Positions 27,487 through 36,275 of a stretch of 64,000 nt of DNA are shown here, piece by piece. Below the pieces are notes generated by a model, which saw only the letters and a list, made by a program, of their open reading frames with translations, ran no database searches and had not been told where the DNA came from. The stretch lies in contig NC_011898.1 in NCBI RefSeq assembly GCF_000022065.1, positions 3,987,501 to 4,051,500 on the forward strand, in the 5' to 3' direction. The stretch is from Ruminiclostridium cellulolyticum H10 (GTDB lineage: Bacteria > Bacillota > Clostridia > Acetivibrionales > DSM-1351). Both the position numbers and the translations under genes were made by a program. Position 1 is the first letter of the stretch. Each line of letters begins with the position of its first letter.

Positions 27487-28452
27487 TTAATCCGCATAAA
27501 CAAAATCAAAGAGCTCTTCTGGTTGTGGTTTAGGAGAATTTACTGCGAATTCAAAAGCATCTTTTACTAACTTATCTATCTCCTCATTAATAGATTTTTC
27601 TAACTTATCATCAAGAATATTCCTTACTCTAAGATAGTCCTTATACCATTTAATAGGGCACTTTGAAATCCAGTAATCATACTCCTCCTGCGACCTGTAT
27701 CCTACTCCCAGGTCATCAACAGTGCCTATGTGCCCCTTCCACCTGTAACTTACGCACTCCAGCAAAGTAGGCCCTTCACCCTTTCTGCACCTTTCTATTG
27801 CCTTTTCTGCATACTCAGAAACTTTAAGTACATCATTCCCGTCTATTTGATATCCCGGTATTCCGTATACCTGAGCCATTTTATATATATTGTCTCCTGA
27901 CTGTCTTTGTGCCTGACGTGAATTAATAGCATAGAAATTATTTTCACAAACATAGAGAATCGGAAGTTTTTTAAGAGATGCAAAATTCAGACTTTCGTGA
28001 AAAGTACCTTCGTCTGCCGCTCCATCCCCAAAAAAAACTGCCGTAACTCTGTCATTTTTTTGAATTTTTGATGCAAGAGCAGTTCCCGTTCCAAGAGGCA
28101 AGCTTCCCCCCACTATAGCAGTGGAACCGAATATCCCTCTATCAGCAGCCATCAGATGCATGGAGCCTCCTCTCCCTGAAGTACATCCTGTTTTTCGCAG
28201 ATATAGTTCCGCTATCATCTGTTTTATATCGCCACCTTTAGCAATATACTGTGCATGACTCCTATGGGTTCCAAAAAGGTAATCATCTTTACGGAGATTT
28301 ATACAAACTCCCGCCGCAATTGCTTCCTGGCCTATAGATAGATGAATTGGAGTTTTCATTTCGTCATTCTTATATTCCTCTTCAATTTTGCGCTCTACAA
28401 TGCGTATGGTTTGCATAACTCTGTATAGCTCAATAAATCTCTCATTTTCCAT
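27487..28452 (-). CDS. 2-oxoacid dehydrogenase-type E1 alpha subunit
   Basis: About 321 residues. The ThDP-binding motif GDGAADEGTFHESLNFA...CENN (about residues 155-185) is complete. The GRGGSMHL segment, with its catalytic-loop His, and the phosphorylation-type loop YRWKGH are also typical of pyruvate/acetoin dehydrogenase E1 alpha. A frame extends 31 codons upstream, overlapping the previous gene, but GGGGGTTG just before the ATG at 28452 favours that start. It is encoded directly after a fucosyltransferase-like gene and before E1 beta, inside a sugar-nucleotide operon. Confidence 0.87.
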   Translation of the reverse strand: MENERFIELYRVMQTIRIVERKIEEEYKNDEMKTPIHLSIGQEAIAAGVCINLRKDDYLFGTHRSHAQYIAKGGDIKQMIAELYLRKTGCTSGRGGSMHLMAADRGIFGSTAIVGGSLPLGTGTALASKIQKNDRVTAVFFGDGAADEGTFHESLNFASLKKLPILYVCENNFYAINSRQAQRQSGDNIYKMAQVYGIPGYQIDGNDVLKVSEYAEKAIERCRKGEGPTLLECVSYRWKGHIGTVDDLGVGYRSQEEYDYWISKCPIKWYKDYLRVRNILDDKLEKSINEEIDKLVKDAFEFAVNSPKPQPEELFDFVYAD

Positions 28453-28496
28453 ATAACAACCCCCGAAATTCCCACTTTTACATATGACTAATAGTG

Positions 28497-29321
28497 TCAG
28501 AAAAGCAGAGTAACCTCTTGATTCTGCCAATCCTTGAGTTCGCACACTGCTCTTGACACATTTGAGAATCCATTTCCTATGAAATAATCACTTTTTGCTG
28601 CCAGCCATGTGTCTTTTATAATTTCAATCCCCTTGAGCTTGTTGTTACAATATTCCTGAAAGTGAACTCCTCCTCCGTTTTTCAAGACCCTTTTGCAGTC
28701 GGTACTGATTAATTTATCGTCGTATACACTTTTATACTCCTCCAATATATCTTTGCAGTCTGTCATCAGAAAAATGTAGGCATCCGGCCTTTCTTTTAAA
28801 TATGTCTTTATTTTCGTCGGATAAAGTTTATTCAGTTCATGTAAATGACTTACTTCCAATATCTTGTCACTTCCTCTTATATGTACAGCCAACATAGTTT
28901 TTCCTTCCATATTTGCTGCATAAAAAGTATTTATTTCATTTTCAACTTCCGGCCTTAGCCGTATATACTTTTTGAGCATCCGCCTGTAAATATCTCTGGA
29001 GTTTAATCCAAAATACGGACAGGTCTTATCCATACGGCACATTATACACTCAATATCAGTGTATCTGTCAGCAACCTGTATATCCGCATCACGATTAATA
29101 TTTTCTATTAATCTATCCATACCATCTTTTGATACAGGTAGAAAAAACTGTTCAAACGCGTTTGAGGTCTCGTCAGTGCTGTACATACTCCTGCTTCCCC
29201 AGTAAATAACAGGAATTCTTTCCGTTATTTCTGCAAGAAGGAGATTGGAAAGTGTGTGGTGCATGTCATACCAAAATCCGTCACCTATTGTCTTGATAAG
29301 TAAGAATTTATCCTGCTTCAA
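28497..29321 (-). CDS. Fucosyltransferase-like glycosyltransferase, paralogue 4
   Basis: 274 residues, the shortest copy. It keeps the FLLIKTIGDGFW opening, the AVHIRGSDK donor motif and the FIGNGFSNVS segment. Relative to paralogue 2 it lacks about 60 residues, including most of the TYFP-V-W-region after residue 70. It starts at TTG (GGAGGG seven bases upstream), 27 bases after manC. It is the only paralogue in the manC/E1/epimerase transcript; the other three form a separate unit. Confidence 0.7.
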   Translation of the reverse strand: MKQDKFLLIKTIGDGFWYDMHHTLSNLLLAEITERIPVIYWGSRSMYSTDETSNAFEQFFLPVSKDGMDRLIENINRDADIQVADRYTDIECIMCRMDKTCPYFGLNSRDIYRRMLKKYIRLRPEVENEINTFYAANMEGKTMLAVHIRGSDKILEVSHLHELNKLYPTKIKTYLKERPDAYIFLMTDCKDILEEYKSVYDDKLISTDCKRVLKNGGGVHFQEYCNNKLKGIEIIKDTWLAAKSDYFIGNGFSNVSRAVCELKDWQNQEVTLLF

Positions 29322-29348
29322 TTTAAAACCCTCCGCTATACCAGGTTA

Positions 29349-30422
29349 TTACAAAAAAATCTCATATCCCTTCTGTTTGAGTATTTCCACCAAGCCCTTA
29401 ACTTCCTGTGCCTTTCCTCTTGGACAAACGATAACAGCCTCTTTTGTACCTGCAACTATCATATTGTCCAACCCTATTACCGTAATGAGGATTCCATCGG
29501 CATAAATTACAGAATTGGTGGTTTGTACAGCTATATAGTCACCCTTCCATGAATTAGCGTCATTATCTTTTTGCAAGGTCTCCGATAAAGTGTCAATACT
29601 CCCTATATCATCCCAGTCGAAGGAAGCCCTCACTACATAAATATCACTGGATTTTTCCAACACAGCATTGTCAAATGATATTTCCTGTAATTTATTATAT
29701 GCATCAACAATGTATGTGTTAAAATTATCTGCTCCTCCATACCTTAGTGCATTAGCAATTTCAATATAGTGTTGCGGTATGTTTTCTTTTATTTCCCTTA
29801 TTATAGTTTGTGAACTGCCGACCAAAATGCCTCCGTTCCACAAATGATCACCCGATTCAAGCATTGAGCGTGCGGCATCTTCGTTTGGCTTTTCAGTAAA
29901 TTTACTAACTTTAAGAACATGTTCTTCTAATCCCGCATCCTTGGTTATTTTTATATATCCATAAGCGGTAGATGGGTATGAAGGTGTGATTCCTATTACA
30001 ACAAGCCGTTCCTTTTCTTCGGCTGCACTAAAAGCAAGATTTATAGCGTCTGCATAGCCTTGCTGATCCTTTACATAACCGTCAGCTGGTACAAAGCACA
30101 ACACTCCCTCCCCCAGTTTCTTATTAAGTAAAACTGTAGTATAAGCAATACATGCCGCCGTGTTCTTCTTCCGGGGTTCAGGAATTATATTGGAATATGG
30201 AATTATGTCCTTGACAACTTCCTTGGTCAGTTCTACAAGACTTTCATTAGTTATAATAAAACAATTAGACGGTGGTACGCATTTGCATACACGTTTAATT
30301 GTCTGAACAAGCATACATTCGCCGTCATCAACAGATATAAACTGCTTAGGCTTTTTTTCTTTTGACAGCGGCCATAGTCTTGTTCCCGAGCCTCCTGCCA
30401 TAATAACGACAAATCTTTCCAT
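29349..30422 (-). CDS. manC: Mannose-1-phosphate guanylyltransferase
   Basis: A 357-residue nucleotidyltransferase making GDP-mannose from GTP and mannose 1-phosphate. The activation loop GGSGTRLWPLSKEKKPKQF (residues 10-28, Arg16 and Lys24 typical) is intact, as are the FVPADGYV and FTEKPNEDAA segments. It is the single-domain type, without the phosphomannose isomerase half. It heads the minus-strand transcript and supplies the substrate of Gmd encoded 10 kb away. No phosphomannomutase is seen in the window. Confidence 0.93.
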   Translation of the reverse strand: MERFVVIMAGGSGTRLWPLSKEKKPKQFISVDDGECMLVQTIKRVCKCVPPSNCFIITNESLVELTKEVVKDIIPYSNIIPEPRKKNTAACIAYTTVLLNKKLGEGVLCFVPADGYVKDQQGYADAINLAFSAAEEKERLVVIGITPSYPSTAYGYIKITKDAGLEEHVLKVSKFTEKPNEDAARSMLESGDHLWNGGILVGSSQTIIREIKENIPQHYIEIANALRYGGADNFNTYIVDAYNKLQEISFDNAVLEKSSDIYVVRASFDWDDIGSIDTLSETLQKDNDANSWKGDYIAVQTTNSVIYADGILITVIGLDNMIVAGTKEAVIVCPRGKAQEVKGLVEILKQKGYEIFL

Positions 30423-30586
30423 ATTAAATCTCCCGACATGTTATTATGATGTATTTTATGTAAATTACCATGGATTGGTTCATACCTATAGATATTCCTC
30501 ATAATATACCTGCTCGTCCCCGCTTTTACGGTATATCTTGTATAGCTTCAGGACAAAATAAACTTACTTAAATCTATATATATTGG

Positions 30587-30937
30587 ATGACATACATGCA
30601 GGGTAAATATATACTGTTATCAATTTTAAATTCAGGACTTATTGTCTTCGGACAGACACTGTGGAAATTAGGGCTTGTTAAAACTGAAGAATACAGTCTT
30701 AGGCTGGTGCTCAGCCCACTTATACTTGCGGGTGTATTTGTCTATGGTATTTCAACACTTTTGTGGCTTTATATACTTTCCGAACTCCCATTTTCAACCG
30801 CATATCCGTTAAACAGCATTGCCTATGTGCTTAGCCTGTTTGTAGGTTTCTTCATATTCAAGGAACATATTGACCTCCAGAAAATATTTGGTACTATGCT
30901 CATTCTGGCAGGAGTATTTTATATGACCAGAGGGTAA
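30587..30937 (+). CDS. Small EamA/SMR-type membrane protein
   Basis: A 116-residue protein with four predicted membrane helices (about residues 6-24, 38-60, 65-85 and 95-112). The last loop, PLNSIAYVLSLFVGFFIFKE, is typical of ArnE/ArnF-like and SMR-type carriers that flip undecaprenyl-phosphate-linked sugars or export small cations. It is divergent from manC, so it may serve the glycosylation island as a flippase component (inference). The start codon is uncertain: ATG 30587 or 30596, neither with a strong ribosome binding site. Confidence 0.65.
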   Translation: MTYMQGKYILLSILNSGLIVFGQTLWKLGLVKTEEYSLRLVLSPLILAGVFVYGISTLLWLYILSELPFSTAYPLNSIAYVLSLFVGFFIFKEHIDLQKIFGTMLILAGVFYMTRG

Positions 30938-31044
30938 AATAAATATAACTATTTGTAGTTGTCATTTTATTCCGAACAAACCGACAGGTTAGAAAATATG
31001 GGCCAATCCATTACACTTATGGAGAATCAAAACCATTAAAAAAG

Positions 31045-31073
31045 TTGAAATAATACAACTATTATGATAATCT
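31045..31073 (+). promoter_or_regulatory. leuS promoter
   Basis: TTGAAA (31045-31050) and TAATCT (31068-31073) are spaced by 17 bases, about 40 bases before T-box stem I. Confidence 0.5.
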
Positions 31074-31114
31074 AATATAGATTAAGATTGTATAAATTAT
31101 TTAATTATTGATTA

Positions 31115-31330
31115 AAGTTATGAAGCGGAGTAGTAAAGGAAAAAATAGTCGTCAAGAGAGCTGCATATATGGTGGAATTGCAGTGACTACGTTCTTTGAA
31201 CTCGCCGTGGAGCCGCTGATATAAAAATCAGCCGTATGTCTTTCGTTACAGGACTTTTGAGTGAGCCCCAGGGCTAACAAGAGTGGTACCGCGGATTAAC
31301 CCGTCTCTTTTACTAAGAGACGGGTTTTTA
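31115..31330 (+). ncRNA. T-box riboswitch leader of leuS
   Basis: Stem I (from about 31120, with AAGAGAGCTGC...GGTGGAATTGCAG), the T-box GAGTGGTACCGCGG (31281-31294) and a terminator (arms 31298-31309/31315-31326, then T-run) are in the expected order. The specifier triplet is CTC (31201-31203), read by tRNA-Leu, matching the gene downstream. Confidence 0.92.
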
Positions 31331-31369
31331 TAAGTTATTGATATTAAATAAAATAAAGGAGTTGATTAA

Positions 31370-33814
31370 ATGCCATACTCAGCAGATATAGATAGAAAGT
31401 GGCAAAAAAAGTGGGAAGAAACAGGTATTTATAGGTTTAACCCTGAAGAAACCGACAAAAAGCTATACTGTCTGGAGATGTTTTCATACCCATCAGGTGC
31501 TAACCTTCATGTGGGACATTGGTACAATTACGGTTTGACTGATTCCTGGGCCAGAATGAAAAGAATGCAGGGATATAATGTGTTTCATCCCATGGGCTTC
31601 GATGCTTTTGGGCTTCCCGCAGAAAACTATGCAATAAAAACAGGTATTCATCCACAGGACTCTACACTAAAAAATATTGAGACAATGGAAGGCCAGCTCA
31701 AGGAAATGGGTGCTACCTTTGATTGGGATTATGAGATAAAAACCTGTATGCCCGACTATTACAAATGGACACAGTGGCTGTTTCTTCAATTATATAAGTC
31801 CGGCCTTGCCTATAGAAAAAATGCACCTGTTAACTGGTGCCCGAAATGCAACACCGTTCTTGCAAATGAGCAGGTGGTTGACGGGTGCTGTGAAAGATGT
31901 GATACAGAGGTAACAAAGCGTGACCTGACTCAGTGGTTCTTTAAGATAACCGCTTATGCTCAGGAACTTCTGGATAAGCTTGATACTATTGACTGGCCAG
32001 AAAAAACAAAAAAGATACAAACAAACTGGATAGGACGTTCAGAAGGTGCTGAAATATCCTTCAAAGTTGTTGACACAGATATTGAGTTTCAGGTATTCAC
32101 AACAAGAGCCGACACCCTTTATGGTGTAACATATGTTGTTCTGGCTCCTGAAAATCCAATAGTTGAGAACATAACAAGACCCGAGTATGCAGAAGCAGTT
32201 GAAAAGTATAAAAACGATACTAAAAAGCAGACAGAAATAGAAAGGCTTTCAACAACAAAAGAAAAGACAGGTGTATTCACCGGCAGTTATGCAATTCACC
32301 CAATCACGGGGGAAAAAGTACCTGTATGGATTGCGGACTACGTTCTTGCAAGCTATGGAACAGGATGTGTAATGGCTGTTCCGTCACATGATGAACGTGA
32401 CTTTGAATTTGCAAAGAAATATAACCTGCCTATTAAGAGGGTTATAAAAAGTGCTGACGGTTCAAATGACGAGCTTCCGTACTGTGAATACGGTGTTCTG
32501 GTTAATAGTTCAGAATTTGACGGGGTTCCCTCTACTGAAGCGAGAACCGCTATAATAAAGAAGCTGGAAGCTGACGGCAAAGGAAGTTTGAAGATAAACT
32601 ACAGACTGAGAGACTGGCTTGTTTCAAGACAAAGGTACTGGGGTGCCCCTATCCCTGTAGTTTACTGCGAGCACTGCGGCGAAGTTGCAGTCCCGGAAGA
32701 AAACCTCCCTGTTACTCTTCCTTACAATGTTGAATTTAAACCTGACGGAGAATCCCCTCTTAAAAAGAGTGAGGAATTTATGAATACCGTTTGTCCGAAA
32801 TGCGGTGCTACGGCCAAGAGAGATCCTGATACTCTCGATACATTTGTTTGCTCGTCATGGTACCATCTCAGATATCCTGACAATCGAAACAATGATAAGC
32901 CCTTTGACACCGAATGGATAAACAAGCTGCTCCCTGTTGACAAGTACGTAGGCGGTGCCGAACATGCAGCAATGCATCTGCTGTATGCGAGGTTTATAAC
33001 CAAAGCATTGAGAGATTTGGGCTTCCTCAATTTTGACGAACCGTTCCTGTCACTTGTACACCAAGGTACAATACTTGCCCCAGATGGGAGTAAAATGAGT
33101 AAATCAAGAGGAAACACTATTTCTCCTGATGATTACGTGAGAAAGTACGGTTCCGATATATTCAGAATGTACCTTGGTTTCGGTTTCAACTATGTTGATG
33201 GCGGACCATGGAGTGATGACGGAATAAAAGCTATTTCAAGATTTGCAAGCAGAATAGAAAGGCTTGTTGAAAGTCTAGCAGAGCAAAAATCAAAGGCTTC
33301 CAGAACTGATATAGACAAGGATGACAAGGAGCTGAACTTTGTCCGTCATACTGCTATAAAAGGTGCCACTCAGGATACCGACAGATTCCAGTTCAACACC
33401 GCAATTTCCCGCTGTATGGAGCTTGTAAACGCACTTTTCAAGTATGATGCAGAGGTCAAAACTAAGAATATACAACTATTTGAGGATACTATAAAAGACC
33501 TGGTCAAGCTTGTTTCTCCTTTTGCACCTCACTTTGCAGAAGAAATGTGGGAACAGCTGGGCTGCGAATACTCTTTATTCAACCAGAAATGGCCTGAATT
33601 TGACGAAAATGCGTTAGTTAAAGACACTATAGAGCTTGCAGTACAGGTTAACGGTACAGTCAGGGGCAAAATAGAGATTGCCGCCGATGCTGACAACAGT
33701 GCAGCGGAAGCTGCTGCCTTGGCTGATGAGAAAATAAAGCCTTTCCTTGATGGAAAAGAGATAAAGAAAGTAATAGTAGTAAAAGGAAGACTCGTTAATA
33801 TAGTTGCAAAATAA
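31370..33814 (+). CDS. leuS: Leucyl-tRNA synthetase
   Basis: An 814-residue class I synthetase. The HIGH-type motif reads HVGH (about residue 46) in [16 protein letters not shown], and the KMSKS loop is present at about residue 575 ([11 protein letters not shown]). The editing domain lies roughly between 220 and 400, and Zn-type CPKC/CERC clusters occur near 160-180. Length matches bacterial LeuRS. AAGGAG precedes the ATG. The T-box leader controls it by leucine availability. Confidence 0.97.
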   Translation: MPYSADIDRKWQKKWEETGIYRFNPEETDKKLYCLEMFSYPSGANLHVGHWYNYGLTDSWARMKRMQGYNVFHPMGFDAFGLPAENYAIKTGIHPQDSTLKNIETMEGQLKEMGATFDWDYEIKTCMPDYYKWTQWLFLQLYKSGLAYRKNAPVNWCPKCNTVLANEQVVDGCCERCDTEVTKRDLTQWFFKITAYAQELLDKLDTIDWPEKTKKIQTNWIGRSEGAEISFKVVDTDIEFQVFTTRADTLYGVTYVVLAPENPIVENITRPEYAEAVEKYKNDTKKQTEIERLSTTKEKTGVFTGSYAIHPITGEKVPVWIADYVLASYGTGCVMAVPSHDERDFEFAKKYNLPIKRVIKSADGSNDELPYCEYGVLVNSSEFDGVPSTEARTAIIKKLEADGKGSLKINYRLRDWLVSRQRYWGAPIPVVYCEHCGEVAVPEENLPVTLPYNVEFKPDGESPLKKSEEFMNTVCPKCGATAKRDPDTLDTFVCSSWYHLRYPDNRNNDKPFDTEWINKLLPVDKYVGGAEHAAMHLLYARFITKALRDLGFLNFDEPFLSLVHQGTILAPDGSKMSKSRGNTISPDDYVRKYGSDIFRMYLGFGFNYVDGGPWSDDGIKAISRFASRIERLVESLAEQKSKASRTDIDKDDKELNFVRHTAIKGATQDTDRFQFNTAISRCMELVNALFKYDAEVKTKNIQLFEDTIKDLVKLVSPFAPHFAEEMWEQLGCEYSLFNQKWPEFDENALVKDTIELAVQVNGTVRGKIEIAADADNSAAEAAALADEKIKPFLDGKEIKKVIVVKGRLVNIVAK

Positions 33815-33832
33815 TTAATATAACTATTTTAA

Positions 33833-33884
33833 AATACAGTAAGAGATAATTCTATACAAGATTGTCTCTTATTGTATTTTTTTG
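33833..33884 (+). terminator. leuS terminator
   Basis: AATACAGTAAGAGA (33833-33846) pairs with TCTCTTATTGTATT (33865-33878), followed by T7. Confidence 0.82.
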
Positions 33885-33954
33885 ATACTTGCTGTAAAAT
33901 ACTCTCATAATATGATAATATTAACTGATAAGTTCATGGATGGAGAACATAAGT

Positions 33955-34521
33955 ATGAATATTACTTTTTATAGGAAGCTTGCATACAAAGTGGCTGATT
34001 CAGTCACAAGGAATGGGCAGTATACAGAAACTGAAATTAAAGACATTCGTTACGGGCTGGTATGTATCTTCTCAGATTTTTATAAAACTCTTCTATACTT
34101 ATTGATATTTACAGTGTTCTCTTTAACAAAGGAGTTTATCTCAGCATTTATTGCTTTTCTTCTGCTTCGGCCCTTTCTTGGGGGTTATCATTTTAAAAGT
34201 GAGCTTGTATGTATTATAATGTCATTTCTGACCATGGCCATAGCTATATTTGCAGGTAAAATAATTATAATTCCCTACTATATCCAATTATTGCTTATTA
34301 TAGCTCTTCCAATTTTTGCATTATTAATTATACCTGTAAAAGACAGCCCAAAAAAAGAGTACCGAAAAAGAACAGGGATTTTAACAGGATTAATTACAGT
34401 TTTACTCCTACTGTCAGACTATTTCTATATGCCTGATAATATAATTACCTGGTCTGTTTTAGAAGTTTATGTATTATCTGTATACCAACTACTAATTATC
34501 AAATATATGCATAATATGTAA
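33955..34521 (+). CDS. agrB: AgrB-type peptide-processing membrane endopeptidase
   Basis: A 188-residue membrane protein that cleaves and cyclises the AgrD precursor. The catalytic segment LLRPFLGGYHFKSELVC contains Arg72, His79 and Cys86, with the His-to-Cys spacing of seven seen in AgrB. Hydrophobic segments follow (about 45-70, 85-125, 140-160, 165-185). A frame five codons longer exists, but GGAG lies within it, nine bases before the ATG at 33955. The agrD-like gene starts 86 bases after the stop and the kinase follows. Confidence 0.92.
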   Translation: MNITFYRKLAYKVADSVTRNGQYTETEIKDIRYGLVCIFSDFYKTLLYLLIFTVFSLTKEFISAFIAFLLLRPFLGGYHFKSELVCIIMSFLTMAIAIFAGKIIIIPYYIQLLLIIALPIFALLIIPVKDSPKKEYRKRTGILTGLITVLLLLSDYFYMPDNIITWSVLEVYVLSVYQLLIIKYMHNM

Positions 34522-34607
34522 TATATTTTGTAAAATATATTGACTTTTCCTGTAGAATGTTAGAATATTAAGTTGAGAATTAAAATTTTATTTAAGGAGT
34601 GATTCTG

Positions 34608-34715
34608 ATGAGGAAAAATTTGTTAAGTTCAGTTGGGAAAGTTTCATTAATAGTGACAGGTTTGATTACAGGTGCAGCTTCTAAAATATTATGGTTATAT
34701 AAGCCTGAAAAGTAA
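34608..34715 (+). CDS. agrD: AgrD-like cyclic peptide precursor without cysteine
   Basis: A 35-codon gene between agrB and the kinase, with AAGGAG 8 bases before the ATG. The peptide has an N-terminal amphipathic stretch (MRKNLLSSVGKVSLIVTGL) followed by ITGAASKILWLYKPEK. Position, the leader and the YKP near the end (compare YQP or HQP after the ring in clostridial AgrD) identify it. It contains no cysteine. Ser25 could close a lactone as in FsrB-type peptides, giving a ring with one more residue than usual. The acidic tail is cut to KPEK. Confidence 0.75.
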   Translation: MRKNLLSSVGKVSLIVTGLITGAASKILWLYKPEK

Positions 34716-34745
34716 TTTAATGCAGGCTAATTCTGTTAAACTTTG

Positions 34746-34785
34746 CTCTAATAATTAGAGTTTTCCTCTAAGTATTAGAGTGTTT
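34746..34785. repeat. Two tandem palindromes after agrD
   Basis: CTCTAAT-A-ATTAGAG (34746-34760) and CTCTAA-GTA-TTAGAG (34766-34780) repeat at 20-base spacing, each followed by T-rich sequence. They may be a weak or double terminator between agrD and the kinase gene, or paired binding sites two helical turns apart. Confidence 0.5.
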
Positions 34786-34853
34786 CTTTGTTTTTGTATT
34801 TCAAGTTCGAGATGGGATAATCCTCCTCTGGAAGGATGTGTGAATTGGAGTGT

Positions 34854-36188
34854 ATGTTGCATATAAAGTTTTTTTTACTGTTATTGACTGTTATTGAAGG
34901 TTTTATTTTTATAATGGCTTTTTATTTTCTATCAGGCCAGCGTAAATTCATAAAAAATAATTATATTCGGATTGCCTGCTTTGTATCTATTTATACAATA
35001 TATACATACTGGATTACCAAGTTTTTGCCGTCAGGGCTGCATTCAATTTTAATTGCATCCCTTACATGTTTTATACTTAACTATATACTTAACGGAACTC
35101 TTTTAAAAAGTTTTGTCAAAGTTCTAATTATTTTTTTGGGAATAGCTATTATTGAAAGTCTCATCGGTCTGGCATGTACGACTATCATAGGCAAGCCAAT
35201 GTCAGTATTGATTCACAATAATGAAGTACTGTTAGTTCTAGGTATTATAGCAAAGCTGATTCAAAGCACTATTGTATTTATATTATACAATTCCCACGAT
35301 GGATTTTCCTGGTTAAAGGACGGAAACCCCTATCAGTCAAGATACAAGCAGACTCTTATAATGATTTTTGCAGTACTGTTCTTTATGATAGGAACAAATA
35401 TTTATATTTCCAAAGACCCCCAAAATCTACTTCTTTATAATATTTTTACCTTTGTTATATATATCGTTTTGATTATTTCAATGCTTTCTGCCTTCAGGGA
35501 AGGTTCAAAGCTTGAGATTCTGCAATATGCAAATGAACTTAAAAAAGAAAACGTTTTTCAGTTGATTTCCTTTAACGAAATGGTGGCTAAAGAAAGGCAC
35601 GAATATAAAAACCATTTAAATACTATATACGGTCTTTGTACCCTAAACAGACCTGACCTAAGTGAAAAGGTCAAGCAATATATAAACAATTATGCCAATA
35701 ACAGCGAGACCAAGAATATAAATGTATGTTCTGGTAACGACTTTGTTGACGCAATTATCAGCGTAAAATATAATAACGCTTTAAAGAAAGATATAGAAGT
35801 TCTTGTGGACTTTGAAGAACCTTTATCAAGTGCAGTAATAGACGAAGACACTGCTGTTACTGTTTTATCTAATATAATAGATAATGCTTATGAATCTATA
35901 TTAGGAATAGATAGGGAAAAAAAGTATATACGTCTTGAAACATATATCGATAATGATATTTACTATATGTCTATTTCCAACAACGGCCCCATGATTCCCG
36001 AAGCAATTATTAAGAAAATTTTCAGTGCAGGTTATTCCACTAAAGAAAATTCATCCAAAAAAAGAGGCTTCGGCCTGAGTATAGTTCAATCACAGATAGA
36101 AAAGTGCGGGGGCAGCATCCATATTAACAGCAACGAAGAAATTACAGAATTTCTCATAACACTTATAGTGAATAATCAGGTAAGCTGA
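34854..36188 (+). CDS. agrC: AgrC-like sensor histidine kinase
   Basis: About 444 residues. Six to seven membrane helices occupy residues 1-210, typical of AgrC-type receptors. The dimerisation segment KERHEYKNHLNTIYG (about residue 245) contains the phospho-acceptor His in the HPK10-type context. A minimal HATPase domain ends with SNNGPMIP...STKENSSKKRGFGLSIV. No LytTR response regulator follows; a helicase gene is next. The start is uncertain: ATG 34836, ATG 34854 or TTG 34857, with GGAG at 34847-34850 best placed for the last two. Confidence 0.85.
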   Translation: MLHIKFFLLLLTVIEGFIFIMAFYFLSGQRKFIKNNYIRIACFVSIYTIYTYWITKFLPSGLHSILIASLTCFILNYILNGTLLKSFVKVLIIFLGIAIIESLIGLACTTIIGKPMSVLIHNNEVLLVLGIIAKLIQSTIVFILYNSHDGFSWLKDGNPYQSRYKQTLIMIFAVLFFMIGTNIYISKDPQNLLLYNIFTFVIYIVLIISMLSAFREGSKLEILQYANELKKENVFQLISFNEMVAKERHEYKNHLNTIYGLCTLNRPDLSEKVKQYINNYANNSETKNINVCSGNDFVDAIISVKYNNALKKDIEVLVDFEEPLSSAVIDEDTAVTVLSNIIDNAYESILGIDREKKYIRLETYIDNDIYYMSISNNGPMIPEAIIKKIFSAGYSTKENSSKKRGFGLSIVQSQIEKCGGSIHINSNEEITEFLITLIVNNQVS

Positions 36189-36275
36189 CCAGTTATTTAT
36201 GCAAAAACTACACATTTTCCTTCAAATTGGTTATAATAATATGATAGCTTATTTTATTATACTTTGGAGAAAATG

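Noticed and set aside
26405-28452. Complete pyruvate or acetoin dehydrogenase operon
   Set aside because: No lipoyl E2, E3 or activator gene adjoins; only the E1 pair is present.
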